Assembly: GCF_012932965.1 (NCBI RefSeq)
Contig: NZ_JABBXH010000002.1
Span: forward strand, 367,120 to 431,119
Reading direction: 5' to 3'
DNA: 64,000 nucleotides
Source of the DNA: Thalassotalea algicola
GTDB lineage: Bacteria; Pseudomonadota; Gammaproteobacteria; Enterobacterales; Alteromonadaceae
In this document: piece after piece, positions 8,701-17,336 of the stretch
Position numbering within the stretch: the stretch's first letter is position 1
Layout of the letters: each line of letters begins with the position of its first letter
Notes under the pieces: generated by a model
What the model was told of the DNA's origin: nothing
Database searches by the model: none
Seen by the model: the letters and a program-made list of their open reading frames with translations, nothing else
Made by a program: the position numbers and the translations under genes

Positions 8701-9771
8701 TTAACGCGGTTCAAACCCTAACCAGTTAATTACATTCTGTCCCATCATAGCCTCACAGTCTGTTTTAGATAACACGCCTGCTTCTATTGCTTGATCAAAA
8801 AGAACGCCAGGGTAGCAACCATCAACGGTCGCCATTTCTCCCAGTGGATATGGATCGTCTACGCCCCAAATAATTTGCTTTACGCCATTGCGTTTTATCA
8901 TAAGCTCTAACGTATGAATATCGTGGACTAAGGTATCGAAAAAGACGTTGGACTGCTTAAGTGTTTCTGTTGGGTGGTGAGCATTAGGAAATAAGTCAGG
9001 TCTGCCTTCAATACCTTGAATCGTGCGACCAAAGTTTGCTTGGCTTAACATACTACCGTGAGCAAAACTGGTGCGAACATTTGGGTATTTCTGGGCAAAT
9101 CCATTGTAAGTAAACATCAGGTGAGTATCGGCAGTTTGTGCCATCATCCATACCAAGTGATAACGCCAGAAATGATCGGTTAAATTAACCATTTTGCCAG
9201 CATCGTATGGATGAATCTCAATGGCAAGTTTTAATGTGTCTGCTAGTTGCCAAATTGGTTCAACACTTTTGTCGCATACCGAGAGCCATTCGCCATTGGT
9301 AGTTTGGTAATGGGTGCTTAAACAAAGAAATTTCATTCCCATACGATGGCAGCGCTCAATTTCGTTTAGTGCTTGTTCCATATGAGCTGGCTGCACAACA
9401 AAGCCGGTCGTAAATAAATGAGGGTGTTGTTCTTGTACTGAGGCATTAAAGTCATTTTGAAAACGAATAATGTCAAAGGTGTCTTGTTCATTTATGCCAT
9501 TGCAGTATAGCTGCGACAGGCTAAGTATAACTTCATGGTCGATATTATTTGCCTGCATCCAAGCAATTTTTTCTTCTAAAAAGAAACTCGGGTCGGTAAT
9601 TGGTCTTTTCCAATCGCCTTGGCACATAAAAGCTTTATTCTCGTCTACCCAGAAAAATTTTTTGTCTTTCATAAATGCAGGGATGTCTTGAGGGGACGGC
9701 AGTAAATGGCCATGGCCGTTAATTCGATATTGCGAATTATGGTTAGTTTTGTTCGACACGGTGCTTAACAC
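8701..9771 (-). CDS. Amidohydrolase-2 family metal-dependent hydrolase
   Basis: This 356-residue cytosolic protein belongs to the amidohydrolase_2 (ACMSD-like decarboxylase/hydrolase) group. NGHGHLLP (residues about 18-25) gives the HxH metal pair. EIHPYDAG and SFAHGSML supply later histidines, and GVDDPYP near the end carries the conserved Asp. ACMSD and gamma-resorcylate decarboxylase share this layout with a strand-by-strand TIM barrel. The substrate is unknown. It is a single gene that may share its upstream region with efpL. Confidence 0.82.
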   Translation of the reverse strand: MLSTVSNKTNHNSQYRINGHGHLLPSPQDIPAFMKDKKFFWVDENKAFMCQGDWKRPITDPSFFLEEKIAWMQANNIDHEVILSLSQLYCNGINEQDTFDIIRFQNDFNASVQEQHPHLFTTGFVVQPAHMEQALNEIERCHRMGMKFLCLSTHYQTTNGEWLSVCDKSVEPIWQLADTLKLAIEIHPYDAGKMVNLTDHFWRYHLVWMMAQTADTHLMFTYNGFAQKYPNVRTSFAHGSMLSQANFGRTIQGIEGRPDLFPNAHHPTETLKQSNVFFDTLVHDIHTLELMIKRNGVKQIIWGVDDPYPLGEMATVDGCYPGVLFDQAIEAGVLSKTDCEAMMGQNVINWLGFEPR

Positions 9772-9904
9772 TCATTGTTATTATATCAAGGTCATTATAG
9801 GTAGCTAAGCTGACAACGCCAATCAATTATTACATGATTAGTTTTTGGCAAAATTAGTCAGTTATGTTACTTTCTGCGCAGTTTATTTTTTAAGGGATGT
9901 AACC

Positions 9905-10477
9905 ATGCCAAAGGCAAGTGAAGTTAAGAAGAATGCTGCAATAGAGCACAACGGCGGCGTGTATATTATAAAAGACATTGAGCGCTCTGTTCCGCAAGGC
10001 CGTGCAGGTGGCAGTTTATATCGTATGCGTATGTACAATGTCGTTACTGGTCAAAAAGTTGATGAAACGTTTAAAGACGTAGATATGTTAAATATGGCTG
10101 ATTTAATTCGTCGTGCTTCGATGTATTCTTACCTAGATGGCGATGAGTATGTCTTTATGGATAACGAAGACTATACGCCGTACAACATTAACAAAGAAAG
10201 TATTGCAGATGAGGTGTTGTTCATTGATGAAAGTACACAAGGCTTACAAGTGATCTTAGTTGATGGTAACCCTGTTGGTATTGATTTACCTTCAAGTGTT
10301 GAGCTAGATATTGTTGAAACTGACCCATCTATTAAAGGCGCATCTGCAACTTCTCGCACTAAACCTGCTACGTTATCTACTGGGCTTGTTGTGCAAGTAC
10401 CAGAGCATATCTCTCAAGGCGATCGCATTAAAGTGAATACAGAAGAAAAACGCTTTATGAGCCGAGCTGATAAGTAG
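9905..10477 (+). CDS. yeiP: Elongation factor P-like protein EfpL/YeiP
   Basis: This 190-residue protein has exactly the length of E. coli YeiP. The ATG at 9905 is chosen over an upstream TTG because it gives the family N-terminus [18 protein letters not shown], and an AAGGGATG ribosome site precedes it. The KOW-like domain I has [13 protein letters not shown], with the Arg-containing loop typical of EfpL in place of EF-P's modified lysine. The OB domains follow, with [16 protein letters not shown] and [23 protein letters not shown] strongly conserved. EfpL binds the ribosome and relieves stalling at difficult sequences, including some proline stretches. A strong terminator follows. Confidence 0.95.
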   Translation: MPKASEVKKNAAIEHNGGVYIIKDIERSVPQGRAGGSLYRMRMYNVVTGQKVDETFKDVDMLNMADLIRRASMYSYLDGDEYVFMDNEDYTPYNINKESIADEVLFIDESTQGLQVILVDGNPVGIDLPSSVELDIVETDPSIKGASATSRTKPATLSTGLVVQVPEHISQGDRIKVNTEEKRFMSRADK

Positions 10478-10492
10478 TCGATTATAGCATTG

Positions 10493-10521
10493 AAAAAGCA
10501 CCGCCTAGTCGGTGCTTTTTT
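10493..10521. terminator. Rho-independent terminator, readable on both strands
   Basis: GCACCG (10498-10503) pairs with CGGTGC (10510-10515), flanked by AAAAA on the left and TTTTTT on the right. On the plus strand it ends yeiP. On the minus strand it has a five-T tail and would end the small ORF at 10505-10639. Confidence 0.88.
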
Positions 10522-10639
10522 GTAGGCAAACTTGGTCGCCATAGTAGTTATCTCTGTAATTACAGTCGTTTTGATATTGGTTATTTTGAACTGTATCTTG
10601 CACCTGTTTTCTTGAAAGTAATTTAATTAAATATTGCAT
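10505..10639 (-). CDS. Possible small protein of 44 residues
   Basis: An ATG at the complement of 10637-10639, preceded by CAGGG about seven bases upstream, opens a 44-codon frame ending in TAG inside the loop of the yeiP terminator. The product starts MQYLIKLLSRKQVQDTVQNN and is then rich in Asn, Asp and Tyr (NDCNYRDNYYGDQ), with two Cys. There is no membrane segment. The minus-strand T-run of the same hairpin would give this gene a proper terminator, which supports real transcription. I do not recognise a family, and the frame could be chance. Confidence 0.35.
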   Translation of the reverse strand: MQYLIKLLSRKQVQDTVQNNQYQNDCNYRDNYYGDQVCLQKSTD

Positions 10640-10825
10640 AATAAACCCTGTTTGTTGATGACATGTTCACTATGCTAGAAATAGTGTTATTAATAAAATT
10701 CATTAAATAGATTGTTGTAATCTGTAAAAACGATGATGGTGTTTGCTTTTACTATCTCGGAGAACTTTTCATTTAGTATCTTCCGCTATAGAGTACTGGC
10801 TAATATGAATGGTTTTTACAATATG

Positions 10826-10860
10826 GATACACTTTGATACAGCTTGATAATGACCGATAC
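10826..10860 (+). promoter_or_regulatory. Four GATAC-type repeats at 10-bp spacing, candidate regulator box
   Basis: GATAC occurs at 10826, 10836 and 10856, and GATAA at 10846, each exactly 10 bases apart and all on the same strand. The array ends about 20 bases before a TAAGAT -10-like hexamer at 10882, in the place expected for an activator touching the -35 region. OmpR-type regulators bind direct repeats with 10-11 bp spacing, and one is encoded in the downstream operon. Binding by that regulator is inference. Confidence 0.55.
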
Positions 10861-10919
10861 GTCTATTTTTTTCTAACTCTTTAAGATGAACTCAACACGA
10901 ATAACAATGAAACACAAAG

Positions 10920-11801
10920 ATGAGTAAATTAACTAAAGTTACAATGCTGTTTATTAAGGCGTCAACCTTTGTACTGTCTCTAGGGCTAGTTGCGCCGAGT
11001 TTAGCGTCAGACAATAGTGCACAAGACCAATTACAAGCGCAATCACACGAGCAAAGTAATGCGCTTTCTGGCTACTTTAAAGTTGGCTACGGTTATAAAT
11101 ATGAAATTAGCCCGTATGAAGATGAAATTTCCAAGTTATCTTTATTTGTCAATGGGCGTTATCAGTGGCATGGCTTTTTTCTTGAATCATTTTATGGCGC
11201 TAATGAACGAAGTGAAGGGGTAAGCGTTGGGTATAACTTTTATAATACCGAAAGTTGGAGCTTTGACGTAAATACGGTACATGCCCATGGAGAGACAAAA
11301 GTTTACGTGGTCGATAACCAGCAAAGCTTTAGGCAGCATCGTGATAGCACGAATATGCTTGGTCTTAGAGCAACAGGTAATTTTGACGATATAACCGCAC
11401 AATTTATGGTCGCGCCATATTCTTTTAATGATGAAAATGATGATGGTTTGTTTGCCTCTGCTTGGTTAGGTAAGGCTTGGTATATAAAGAACTGGGAAAT
11501 ATACACCAGCGTTGGTGTTAAATATTATTCTGAAGACTTTCTAGAGTACTATTTTGAGTTGCGAGAAGAGATAGCGACTGAAAACTTTAGCGCGTATAGC
11601 CCTGACGCAGGTGTAGATGTTATTGGTCAAATCTCAGCAAGCTACCCAATTAGTGAACACTGGCTATTTGAAACGTACGGCAAGTTTGTCGATATTTCAT
11701 CAGAGATTACTGACAACCCTGTAATGGAGTTCGTCAGCGGATTAAAAGAACGTAACGCTAATACTACTGAGTTTGGTATTTTAGTTAGCTACGTATTTTA
11801 G
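10920..11801 (+). CDS. MipA/OmpV-family outer-membrane protein
   Basis: This 293-residue protein has a signal peptide (cleaved after about residue 30, SLAS-DNS) and a beta-barrel pattern of alternating aromatic strands ending in YVF, the usual outer-membrane C-terminal Phe. The GYFKVGYGYKYEISPYEDE start and the LSLFVNGRYQWHGFFLES strand fit the MipA/OmpV family, which includes scaffold and antibiotic-responsive barrels. It is first in an operon with a DUF3019 protein and a two-component system, a known gene set in Shewanella and Colwellia. The TCS probably controls the barrel. Confidence 0.8.
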   Translation: MSKLTKVTMLFIKASTFVLSLGLVAPSLASDNSAQDQLQAQSHEQSNALSGYFKVGYGYKYEISPYEDEISKLSLFVNGRYQWHGFFLESFYGANERSEGVSVGYNFYNTESWSFDVNTVHAHGETKVYVVDNQQSFRQHRDSTNMLGLRATGNFDDITAQFMVAPYSFNDENDDGLFASAWLGKAWYIKNWEIYTSVGVKYYSEDFLEYYFELREEIATENFSAYSPDAGVDVIGQISASYPISEHWLFETYGKFVDISSEITDNPVMEFVSGLKERNANTTEFGILVSYVF

Positions 11802-11811
11802 GGGGAGACTG

Positions 11812-12213
11812 ATGACTATCTTCCCTAAAATTTTAGCAACAATTTTATTACTAAGTAGCTTACTAATGCCTATGGTTGTTCAAGCAGAACAATATACCGC
11901 GACATTGGAAGTTGCGCCTACTCAATGTGTTGCAGTGAGGCAAGGTCAAGCTTGTTATGCTGATGTGAAGATTCATTGGCAATTAAACTTGGCAGGCGAA
12001 TATTGTTTATATTCATCGCAGCAAAACGTTCCTTTAGAGTGTTGGAAAAACCAGCGTAGTGGACGTTGGGCAAATGAAATAAAGGCCTTTGAAGATGTGA
12101 AATTTTATTTATCTTTAAAACAAAGCCAACAGAAGCTAGCAACTGGAAAGTTAGAAGTTGCTTGGGTATATAAGAAAAACATTCGTAAAAATGCTATTTG
12201 GCGTATGTTTTAA
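11812..12213 (+). CDS. DUF3019 family exported protein
   Basis: This 133-residue protein has a signal peptide (cleaved near VQA-EQY, residue 25). The mature part has four cysteines in the pairs CVAVRQGQAC and CLYSSQQNVPLEC, suggesting two disulfides in the periplasm, and ends in basic KKNIRKNAIWRMF. The pattern WQLNLAGEYCLY...ECW matches DUF3019, a family nearly always found beside MipA/OmpV and a two-component system. Its function is unknown. A role in sensing or assembly of the barrel is inference. It starts 10 bases after the mipA-like stop, with GGGGGAG as ribosome site. Confidence 0.82.
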   Translation: MTIFPKILATILLLSSLLMPMVVQAEQYTATLEVAPTQCVAVRQGQACYADVKIHWQLNLAGEYCLYSSQQNVPLECWKNQRSGRWANEIKAFEDVKFYLSLKQSQQKLATGKLEVAWVYKKNIRKNAIWRMF

Positions 12214-12224
12214 AAAGGATGGAT

Positions 12225-12944
12225 ATGACAACCTCTGGTCACTTATTAATTGTTGAAGATGACGAAGCCTTGGCGCAGTGGATGAAGGACTATTTGCAGA
12301 GCAAGGGGTATCAGGTCAGTGTGCTGGGGCGAGGCGACGAAGCTGTTGATTTTATTTTATCAGAGCAGCCAGGTGTGGTTATTTTAGATGGTATGTTGCC
12401 AGGGTTAGATGGTAATGATGTATGCAATGCTGTTAGGCCAAAATTTACCAACGCAATTATAATGGTGACCGCTCGTGATGAAGAGTTCGACGAAGTGTTG
12501 GGTTTAGAAATGGGGGCCGATGACTATTTGACAAAGCCTGTACGCGCTAGGGCGTTACTGACGCGTATAAAAAAATATTTAACTAAACAACAATGCAATG
12601 ATGGCGGACAAAAAGGCGATTTAGACAAACAAACACAACGACTGGAGTTTCATAATTTAGTAGTTGATAAGCAAGCCATGGTGGTTTCGTTAGCGGGTGA
12701 AAAAGTTAAAGTCTCGTCAAATGAATTTGAAGTGCTTTGGCTGCTTGCTCAACGGGCAGGGCAGCTAGTTACTCGAGAGCAATTGGTTGAAGAGCTTAGA
12801 GGCTTTGAATATGACGGCTTTGATCGCTCGATAGATTTACGCATATCTCGTCTTAGAAAGAAACTGGGTGATGACCCAAGTGAACCATACCGGATAAAAA
12901 CTATCTGGGGTAAAGGTTACTTATTTGCTAAGGATGCATGGTAA
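12225..12944 (+). CDS. OmpR-family response regulator
   Basis: This 239-residue regulator has a receiver domain (residues about 5-120) with the acidic pair EDDE, the phosphoacceptor Asp in VVILDGMLPGLDG, Thr in VTARD and Lys in LTKPV. A winged-helix DNA-binding domain follows (KVSSNEFEVLWLLAQRAG through SRLRKKLGDDP and the C-terminal GKGYLFA). The ATG at 12225 is preferred because AAGGATGG lies just upstream; earlier TTG and ATG codons are in frame. The stop is immediately followed by the kinase ATG, so the two are translationally coupled. It probably binds the repeats at 10826-10860. Confidence 0.92.
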   Translation: MTTSGHLLIVEDDEALAQWMKDYLQSKGYQVSVLGRGDEAVDFILSEQPGVVILDGMLPGLDGNDVCNAVRPKFTNAIIMVTARDEEFDEVLGLEMGADDYLTKPVRARALLTRIKKYLTKQQCNDGGQKGDLDKQTQRLEFHNLVVDKQAMVVSLAGEKVKVSSNEFEVLWLLAQRAGQLVTREQLVEELRGFEYDGFDRSIDLRISRLRKKLGDDPSEPYRIKTIWGKGYLFAKDAW

Positions 12945-14222
12945 ATGCGTACGCTTCCAGCATCTCTTGTTATTGTAATTTTGGTTGCCACAATTGGTTT
13001 GGGGTGGTTATTTGACAATATCTATCAGGCATACATAGGTGAAGAACTTGAGAGCCGACAGGTGTTAACTGACATTGAAGTTATTGGTCAGTCAATTGCA
13101 CGTAATATTGATGGTCAACCTTATCAGCAAGGTTTTGTTAGTAATTGGTCATCGCAACAAGGTATTCACTTATCACAACTTGCAATGGCAGATTTGTCAT
13201 TACCTATAAACTTGCAAAGCTCGCTGGCAAGCGGCCAACCACTGTTACTTGAAAGTGCTAGTGGTGTGTCATATCACTTTTATTTACCAATTAGCGAACA
13301 AGTGTTAATTCTTAAACATGCCAATAATATTCAAAAGCAAGTCGAGTCGACAAGCGGATATTGGTTTACTGGTATGTTTTATTTTATTTTACTCCTGCTG
13401 ACGTTGGCTTGGGTAATGCCGTTAATTAATCGATTAGTTGTGCTACGAAGTTCAACTAAACGTTTAGGTAAAGGTGATTTAACCGAACGCGTCAAGCCGG
13501 GCGGTTTTAGCTATATCAAAGACATCGAAATTGAATTTAACCGCATGGCAGAGCGCATTGAATCCTTAGTGGCTGATATGAAGTTGCTTACTAGTGCGGT
13601 ATCTCACGACCTAAGAACGCCTTTAGCGCGAATTCGCTTTGGTGTCGACACTTTAGCTGAAGAAGATGACGCACAATTGCAGAAAAACTATATCGAGCGC
13701 ATAGGGAATGACGTTGATGAAATGACTAATTTGGTTGAAGTGCTATTACAATACGCCAGATTAGAGCAAAACCTTGAAGAGCTAGAAAAACAGCCTGTAG
13801 ATTTAAATAAAACTGTTGAGACCTGCCTGAAACGTAGGTCAAATGAAAAAGCAAATATCGCGTTTGAATCGCAACCGAAGCCTATAGTAGTCAATGGTAA
13901 TGAGCCATTTCTTTTAATGCTAATTAACAACGTCGTTCAAAATGCTGTTAAGTACGGCAGTGGTGATGTTTTAATAAGCGCTAAGCAATCTGAACAAAAA
14001 ATCCAACTTTGTATTGAAGATAATGGTTTAGGGATAAGTCCACAGGAAGCTAAACAAATTTTTAAACCATTTATTCGCGGTCAGCAGCAATCAAATAGCA
14101 AAGGTTATGGTATTGGCCTTGCTGCTGTTAAGCGAATTGCTGACTGGCATGGCGCGTCTATATCTGTAGAAAGCTCTGAGCATTTAGGCGGTGCCAAGTT
14201 TGTATTGAGCTTTTCAGTTTAG
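12945..14222 (+). CDS. Sensor histidine kinase of the MipA/DUF3019 operon
   Basis: This 425-residue kinase has two transmembrane helices (about residues 4-24 and 143-163) enclosing a periplasmic sensor of about 115 residues. A HAMP linker and HisKA follow, with the H-box AVSHDLRTPLARIRFG. The HATPase has the N-box NNVVQNAVKYG, the G1 box EDNGLGIS and the G2 box GYGIGLAAV. All catalytic residues are present. It pairs with the response regulator just upstream. The signal is unknown, but linkage to an outer-membrane barrel and a Cys-containing periplasmic protein suggests an envelope cue. Confidence 0.92.
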   Translation: MRTLPASLVIVILVATIGLGWLFDNIYQAYIGEELESRQVLTDIEVIGQSIARNIDGQPYQQGFVSNWSSQQGIHLSQLAMADLSLPINLQSSLASGQPLLLESASGVSYHFYLPISEQVLILKHANNIQKQVESTSGYWFTGMFYFILLLLTLAWVMPLINRLVVLRSSTKRLGKGDLTERVKPGGFSYIKDIEIEFNRMAERIESLVADMKLLTSAVSHDLRTPLARIRFGVDTLAEEDDAQLQKNYIERIGNDVDEMTNLVEVLLQYARLEQNLEELEKQPVDLNKTVETCLKRRSNEKANIAFESQPKPIVVNGNEPFLLMLINNVVQNAVKYGSGDVLISAKQSEQKIQLCIEDNGLGISPQEAKQIFKPFIRGQQQSNSKGYGIGLAAVKRIADWHGASISVESSEHLGGAKFVLSFSV

Positions 14223-14234
14223 TTGCAATCAAGT

Positions 14235-15059
14235 TTAATATTCACAAACATTATTCTCGGCAATTGTTTGAGCCGCTATTTGCCCTAGGAATTGTTGAGT
14301 CTGCTCACTAACATTTAGTGATTCAATATGAGGAACCAGGTCGGCAGAGTAACCTGTGATCACCTGAAAAAGTACTAACGATGTGAGTACTGTCCCTGTT
14401 GTTGCCGCGTGGTTTCCGTCTCCTGAATGATATTTAAGACTCGGATCCAATGAAATCGCTTTATCCCAGGCTAGACCCACAGGGCTTACGCAGCTTGCTT
14501 CATTCAAAGCGATACTCTCATGAATGTCATGTACGCGCTGTCCTTCTGTTATGTTTCCGGCTTGCGGGTGCTCAGGGAATAATATGGGGGTCACGTTATG
14601 ATGTTTTGCCATTCTTATCCACGTTTGTGCGGCGGTTGTAGGATAGTCGATAGCGCCGCTTTGCGAATATTTTTGAGCTTGAAGAATTAAATGACTCCAA
14701 GATTCGTTTCTCAATAAATTCACCGAGCGAGAATCTCTAATCCGTTCAGCAAGGTAATCGTTGCCGGGCGCAGTCTCAACTTCTATTGTTTTATCAGGCA
14801 TTGTGGTTTCAACCATTGCCTTTATCTTATTTGGAATGCCGCCAATATGACTGTTTCCAAAAAATAATACTTTAAAATCTGCCACTTGCTGGTTGTTCGG
14901 AATTGGCAAGTTAGCGTCGTAGTCACTTAATTTTGGTAGTGAAGAGCTGGTGGATTTATCGGCTTGTTCTTCTGGAGAAACCGAGCCGGAAGAATTACAG
15001 CCCGATAGGCCAATAATCAAGGCTAGCGAAAAGCAAAAAGTGTTCAAGTTTGTTTGCAT
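14235..15059 (-). CDS. SGNH-hydrolase-like lipoprotein
   Basis: This 274-residue protein has a lipoprotein signal (LALIIGLSGC, lipid Cys at about residue 21) and a Ser-rich linker. Block I reads LFFGNSHIGG, so the usual GDS is replaced by GNS, keeping the candidate nucleophile Ser. An ILQAQ segment corresponds to the middle block, and the late DGNHAATTG supplies Asp and His in the DxxH arrangement of SGNH enzymes. This resembles the DUF4886-like branch. An esterase or deacetylase acting on surface carbohydrate is plausible, not shown. It converges with the kinase gene, 12 bases apart. Confidence 0.6.
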   Translation of the reverse strand: MQTNLNTFCFSLALIIGLSGCNSSGSVSPEEQADKSTSSSLPKLSDYDANLPIPNNQQVADFKVLFFGNSHIGGIPNKIKAMVETTMPDKTIEVETAPGNDYLAERIRDSRSVNLLRNESWSHLILQAQKYSQSGAIDYPTTAAQTWIRMAKHHNVTPILFPEHPQAGNITEGQRVHDIHESIALNEASCVSPVGLAWDKAISLDPSLKYHSGDGNHAATTGTVLTSLVLFQVITGYSADLVPHIESLNVSEQTQQFLGQIAAQTIAENNVCEY

Positions 15060-15273
15060 ATTATTCTAGTTTTTAATTTACCCAATTCAATAAATAACAA
15101 AATTACATAAATAAATCATAATATTGGTGTAAAAGGCCGGATCTTTGGGGTAAGTGGTATTATTTTGTTGATAGAAGAGTCTACACGCTAAATTTACTTC
15201 ATAGATTTGCTATGTTTTTTTTAGCGGATTATGCTGGGCTACATCTAAAAAGCAGTTAGCAATATGAGTAAAT

Positions 15274-16191
15274 ATGTCCCAATATCCAATAGGTACTCCA
15301 GGTCAGAAATGGGGAACAAATGAAAAGCTTCAATGGTTGAATCAACAAAAAATTAAACGTTCGTACCGCACTGAGGTTGTTGAAAAAATTGAGGCGTTGT
15401 CAACTTGTGCGAAGGTGTCACAGTATGGTGAGTTAAAATACTCGGTAGGTGATTACCCATTGTTGTCTATTAGTGGGCTTGAATGGGATGACAATAAACC
15501 GACAATATTAATTACTGGCGGTGTACATGGCTATGAAACAAGTGGTGTTCAAGGGGCTATTCGTTTTGCACAAACTAAGCTGGCACATTACAGTCAATAT
15601 TTTAATATCGTAATAACGCCATGCATAAGCCCTTGGGGTTATGAAACAATTAATCGTTGGAACCCTGAAGCGATTGACCCGAATCGTAGCTTTTATGCTG
15701 ATAGTCCAGCACAAGAGTCAGCGGCTGTAATGACTCATGTTGCGCAACTAGCAAAAGTTATATTTGCACATATAGATCTTCATGAAACTACCGATACTGA
15801 TAATTCAGAGTTTCGACTGGCACTTGCAGCAAGAGAAGGTATAGTGCAAACAAATTGGAATATACCCGATGGTTTTTATTTGGTGGGCGATACAGAAAAT
15901 CCACAAGCAGAATTTCAAAAAGCTATGATTGATGCGGTTTCAACAGTAACGCACATTGCGCCACCTGATGAAAATGGCCAAATTATCGGTGCACCACTAG
16001 AGCAAAAAGGTGTCATTAATTATGCGTATAAAGCACTGGGTTTATGTGCAGGTTTAAGCGATGCAAAATATGCTACGACTACTGAGGTTTATCCAGACAG
16101 TCCTAAGTCGGACGATGAAAATTGCATTTTAGCGCAAGTAGCGTCTATCGTTGGTGGCTTAGAATACATAATTGCGAAAGAAGGTTTATAA
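15274..16191 (+). CDS. M14-family zinc carboxypeptidase-like protein
   Basis: This 305-residue protein has no signal peptide. ITGGVHGYETSGVQGA provides the HxxE zinc pair, NRWNPEAIDPNRSF matches the substrate-binding NPDG...N-R block, and AHIDLHETTDTDN gives the third zinc histidine. The fold is the M14 carboxypeptidase / succinylglutamate desuccinylase superfamily. The final catalytic Glu may be in TTTEVYPDSP. The substrate is unknown: an amino-acid conjugate or a small peptide. It differs clearly from the second M14 protein at 21600. A strong terminator follows. Confidence 0.75.
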   Translation: MSQYPIGTPGQKWGTNEKLQWLNQQKIKRSYRTEVVEKIEALSTCAKVSQYGELKYSVGDYPLLSISGLEWDDNKPTILITGGVHGYETSGVQGAIRFAQTKLAHYSQYFNIVITPCISPWGYETINRWNPEAIDPNRSFYADSPAQESAAVMTHVAQLAKVIFAHIDLHETTDTDNSEFRLALAAREGIVQTNWNIPDGFYLVGDTENPQAEFQKAMIDAVSTVTHIAPPDENGQIIGAPLEQKGVINYAYKALGLCAGLSDAKYATTTEVYPDSPKSDDENCILAQVASIVGGLEYIIAKEGL

Positions 16192-16218
16192 CCGATATTA
16201 GTAGACCTGTTTTCAAGT

Positions 16219-16258
16219 AAAAAAGACTAGCGCAATATCACTGGCTCTAGTCTTTTTT
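16219..16258. terminator. Bidirectional Rho-independent terminator
   Basis: AAAAAAGACTAG pairs perfectly with CTAGTCTTTTTT (12 bp) across a 16-base loop, lying between the convergent M14 and DUF2306 genes. T-runs of six are available on both strands. Confidence 0.85.
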
Positions 16259-16273
16259 CCGCATTGTTCATGA

Positions 16274-17098
16274 CTACATTCGTGGTAGCCACATACTCAT
16301 GGTCGCTGCAACAATTCCGCCTATAGTCATAAGTGCAAGTATCGACATTGTTGTTGCCATCATAAATTTAGCGCCGTTAGCCGTTGACTCTGCTGCCTTG
16401 AAATATAGCTCAGCAAATATCAGTGGTACAATAAACTGCGCAAACCCTAAGAAAGTTAAAAATGGACCTTCAAATGTTTTAGGATCAAATCCCACTGGTG
16501 CTTGATGTATCATCAACCAAAGCATTAACCCAACGCGGAAAAACCACACGCCGCCCATAACTAAAAACAATCTAATTGCCCACTTGAGGTGAACTTTTAT
16601 ATTTCTTGCAATAGCATTTTTTACTGCCATAAAGGCAAAAAGCAGAATGAGCAAGGCATTAATACTAATACTATACTTCCCAATATCAGCGCCCGCCACA
16701 CCACGTGTCCAAACCATGAATAGACCTCCAATAGCTAAGATAAATGCTGTTAATATATAAACGCGGCCATTGATTCGGTGAAACTTAGGTACTTTGTTAC
16801 GTATAGTTGGAATTAGCTGAAGCGGTCCGCCAACTAGAACAATAAGCGCAAGAAACAGGTGCACTGCTACGGCTAAATTGCCAATTAAGTCGCCTTCTAC
16901 ATAGCCGTGTGGCATTACTTTATTCCATTGGGCGATATCGCCATTAAATGTCGCACCACCATAAAAAACTAATACGTAGCTAGCAAATATCCACTGACCA
17001 ACGACAGTAGTAGCGAACCAAAATTTGGTAGATGCAGAAAGCAGGGCTTTGGCAGAAAGCTTTGTTGTAATCTGTGAGTTTAAAATGACTTCAGCCAT
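16274..17098 (-). CDS. DUF2306 domain membrane protein
   Basis: This 274-residue polytopic inner-membrane protein has about seven hydrophobic helices. It follows the DUF2306 layout: HLFLALIVLVGGPLQLIPTIRNKVPKFHRINGRVYI in the middle, with conserved His and an N-G-R-V-Y motif, and later KVHLKWAIRLFLVMGGVWFFRVG. Several histidines lie near membrane faces, as in haem- or metal-binding membrane proteins, but no function is established. It stands alone between a terminator and a 238-base promoter region. Confidence 0.78.
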   Translation of the reverse strand: MAEVILNSQITTKLSAKALLSASTKFWFATTVVGQWIFASYVLVFYGGATFNGDIAQWNKVMPHGYVEGDLIGNLAVAVHLFLALIVLVGGPLQLIPTIRNKVPKFHRINGRVYILTAFILAIGGLFMVWTRGVAGADIGKYSISINALLILLFAFMAVKNAIARNIKVHLKWAIRLFLVMGGVWFFRVGLMLWLMIHQAPVGFDPKTFEGPFLTFLGFAQFIVPLIFAELYFKAAESTANGAKFMMATTMSILALMTIGGIVAATMSMWLPRM

Positions 17099-17336
17099 AG
17101 GTATCTTCTTATATATGTTAATATTGAGAGAGATATAGCAGCCCTTGTGCCATTATTTAAGTTGTTGATAAACATAGCGTATATGATTTTTTTAATGTAC
17201 GTCCCCTGGCGTGTTCACCAAATATTAGCGAAATGCACCAGAGCAATTGGTCACTATGATAAAAAATGATCTAGAGTTTCTAGGTCAACTTAGATATTGT
17301 ATACACGTTAGTTGTTTACGTATTTAGGGAAGCAGG

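Larger units (their letters stand above)
10478..10919. other. Intergenic region between yeiP and the MipA/OmpV operon
   Basis: This 442-base gap holds the bidirectional terminator at 10493-10521, a possible 44-codon minus-strand gene at 10505-10639, and four GATAC-type repeats at 10826-10860 just ahead of a TAAGAT hexamer (10882-10887). The stretch from about 10640 to 10820 is AT-rich with nothing I can assign. Confidence 0.5.
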
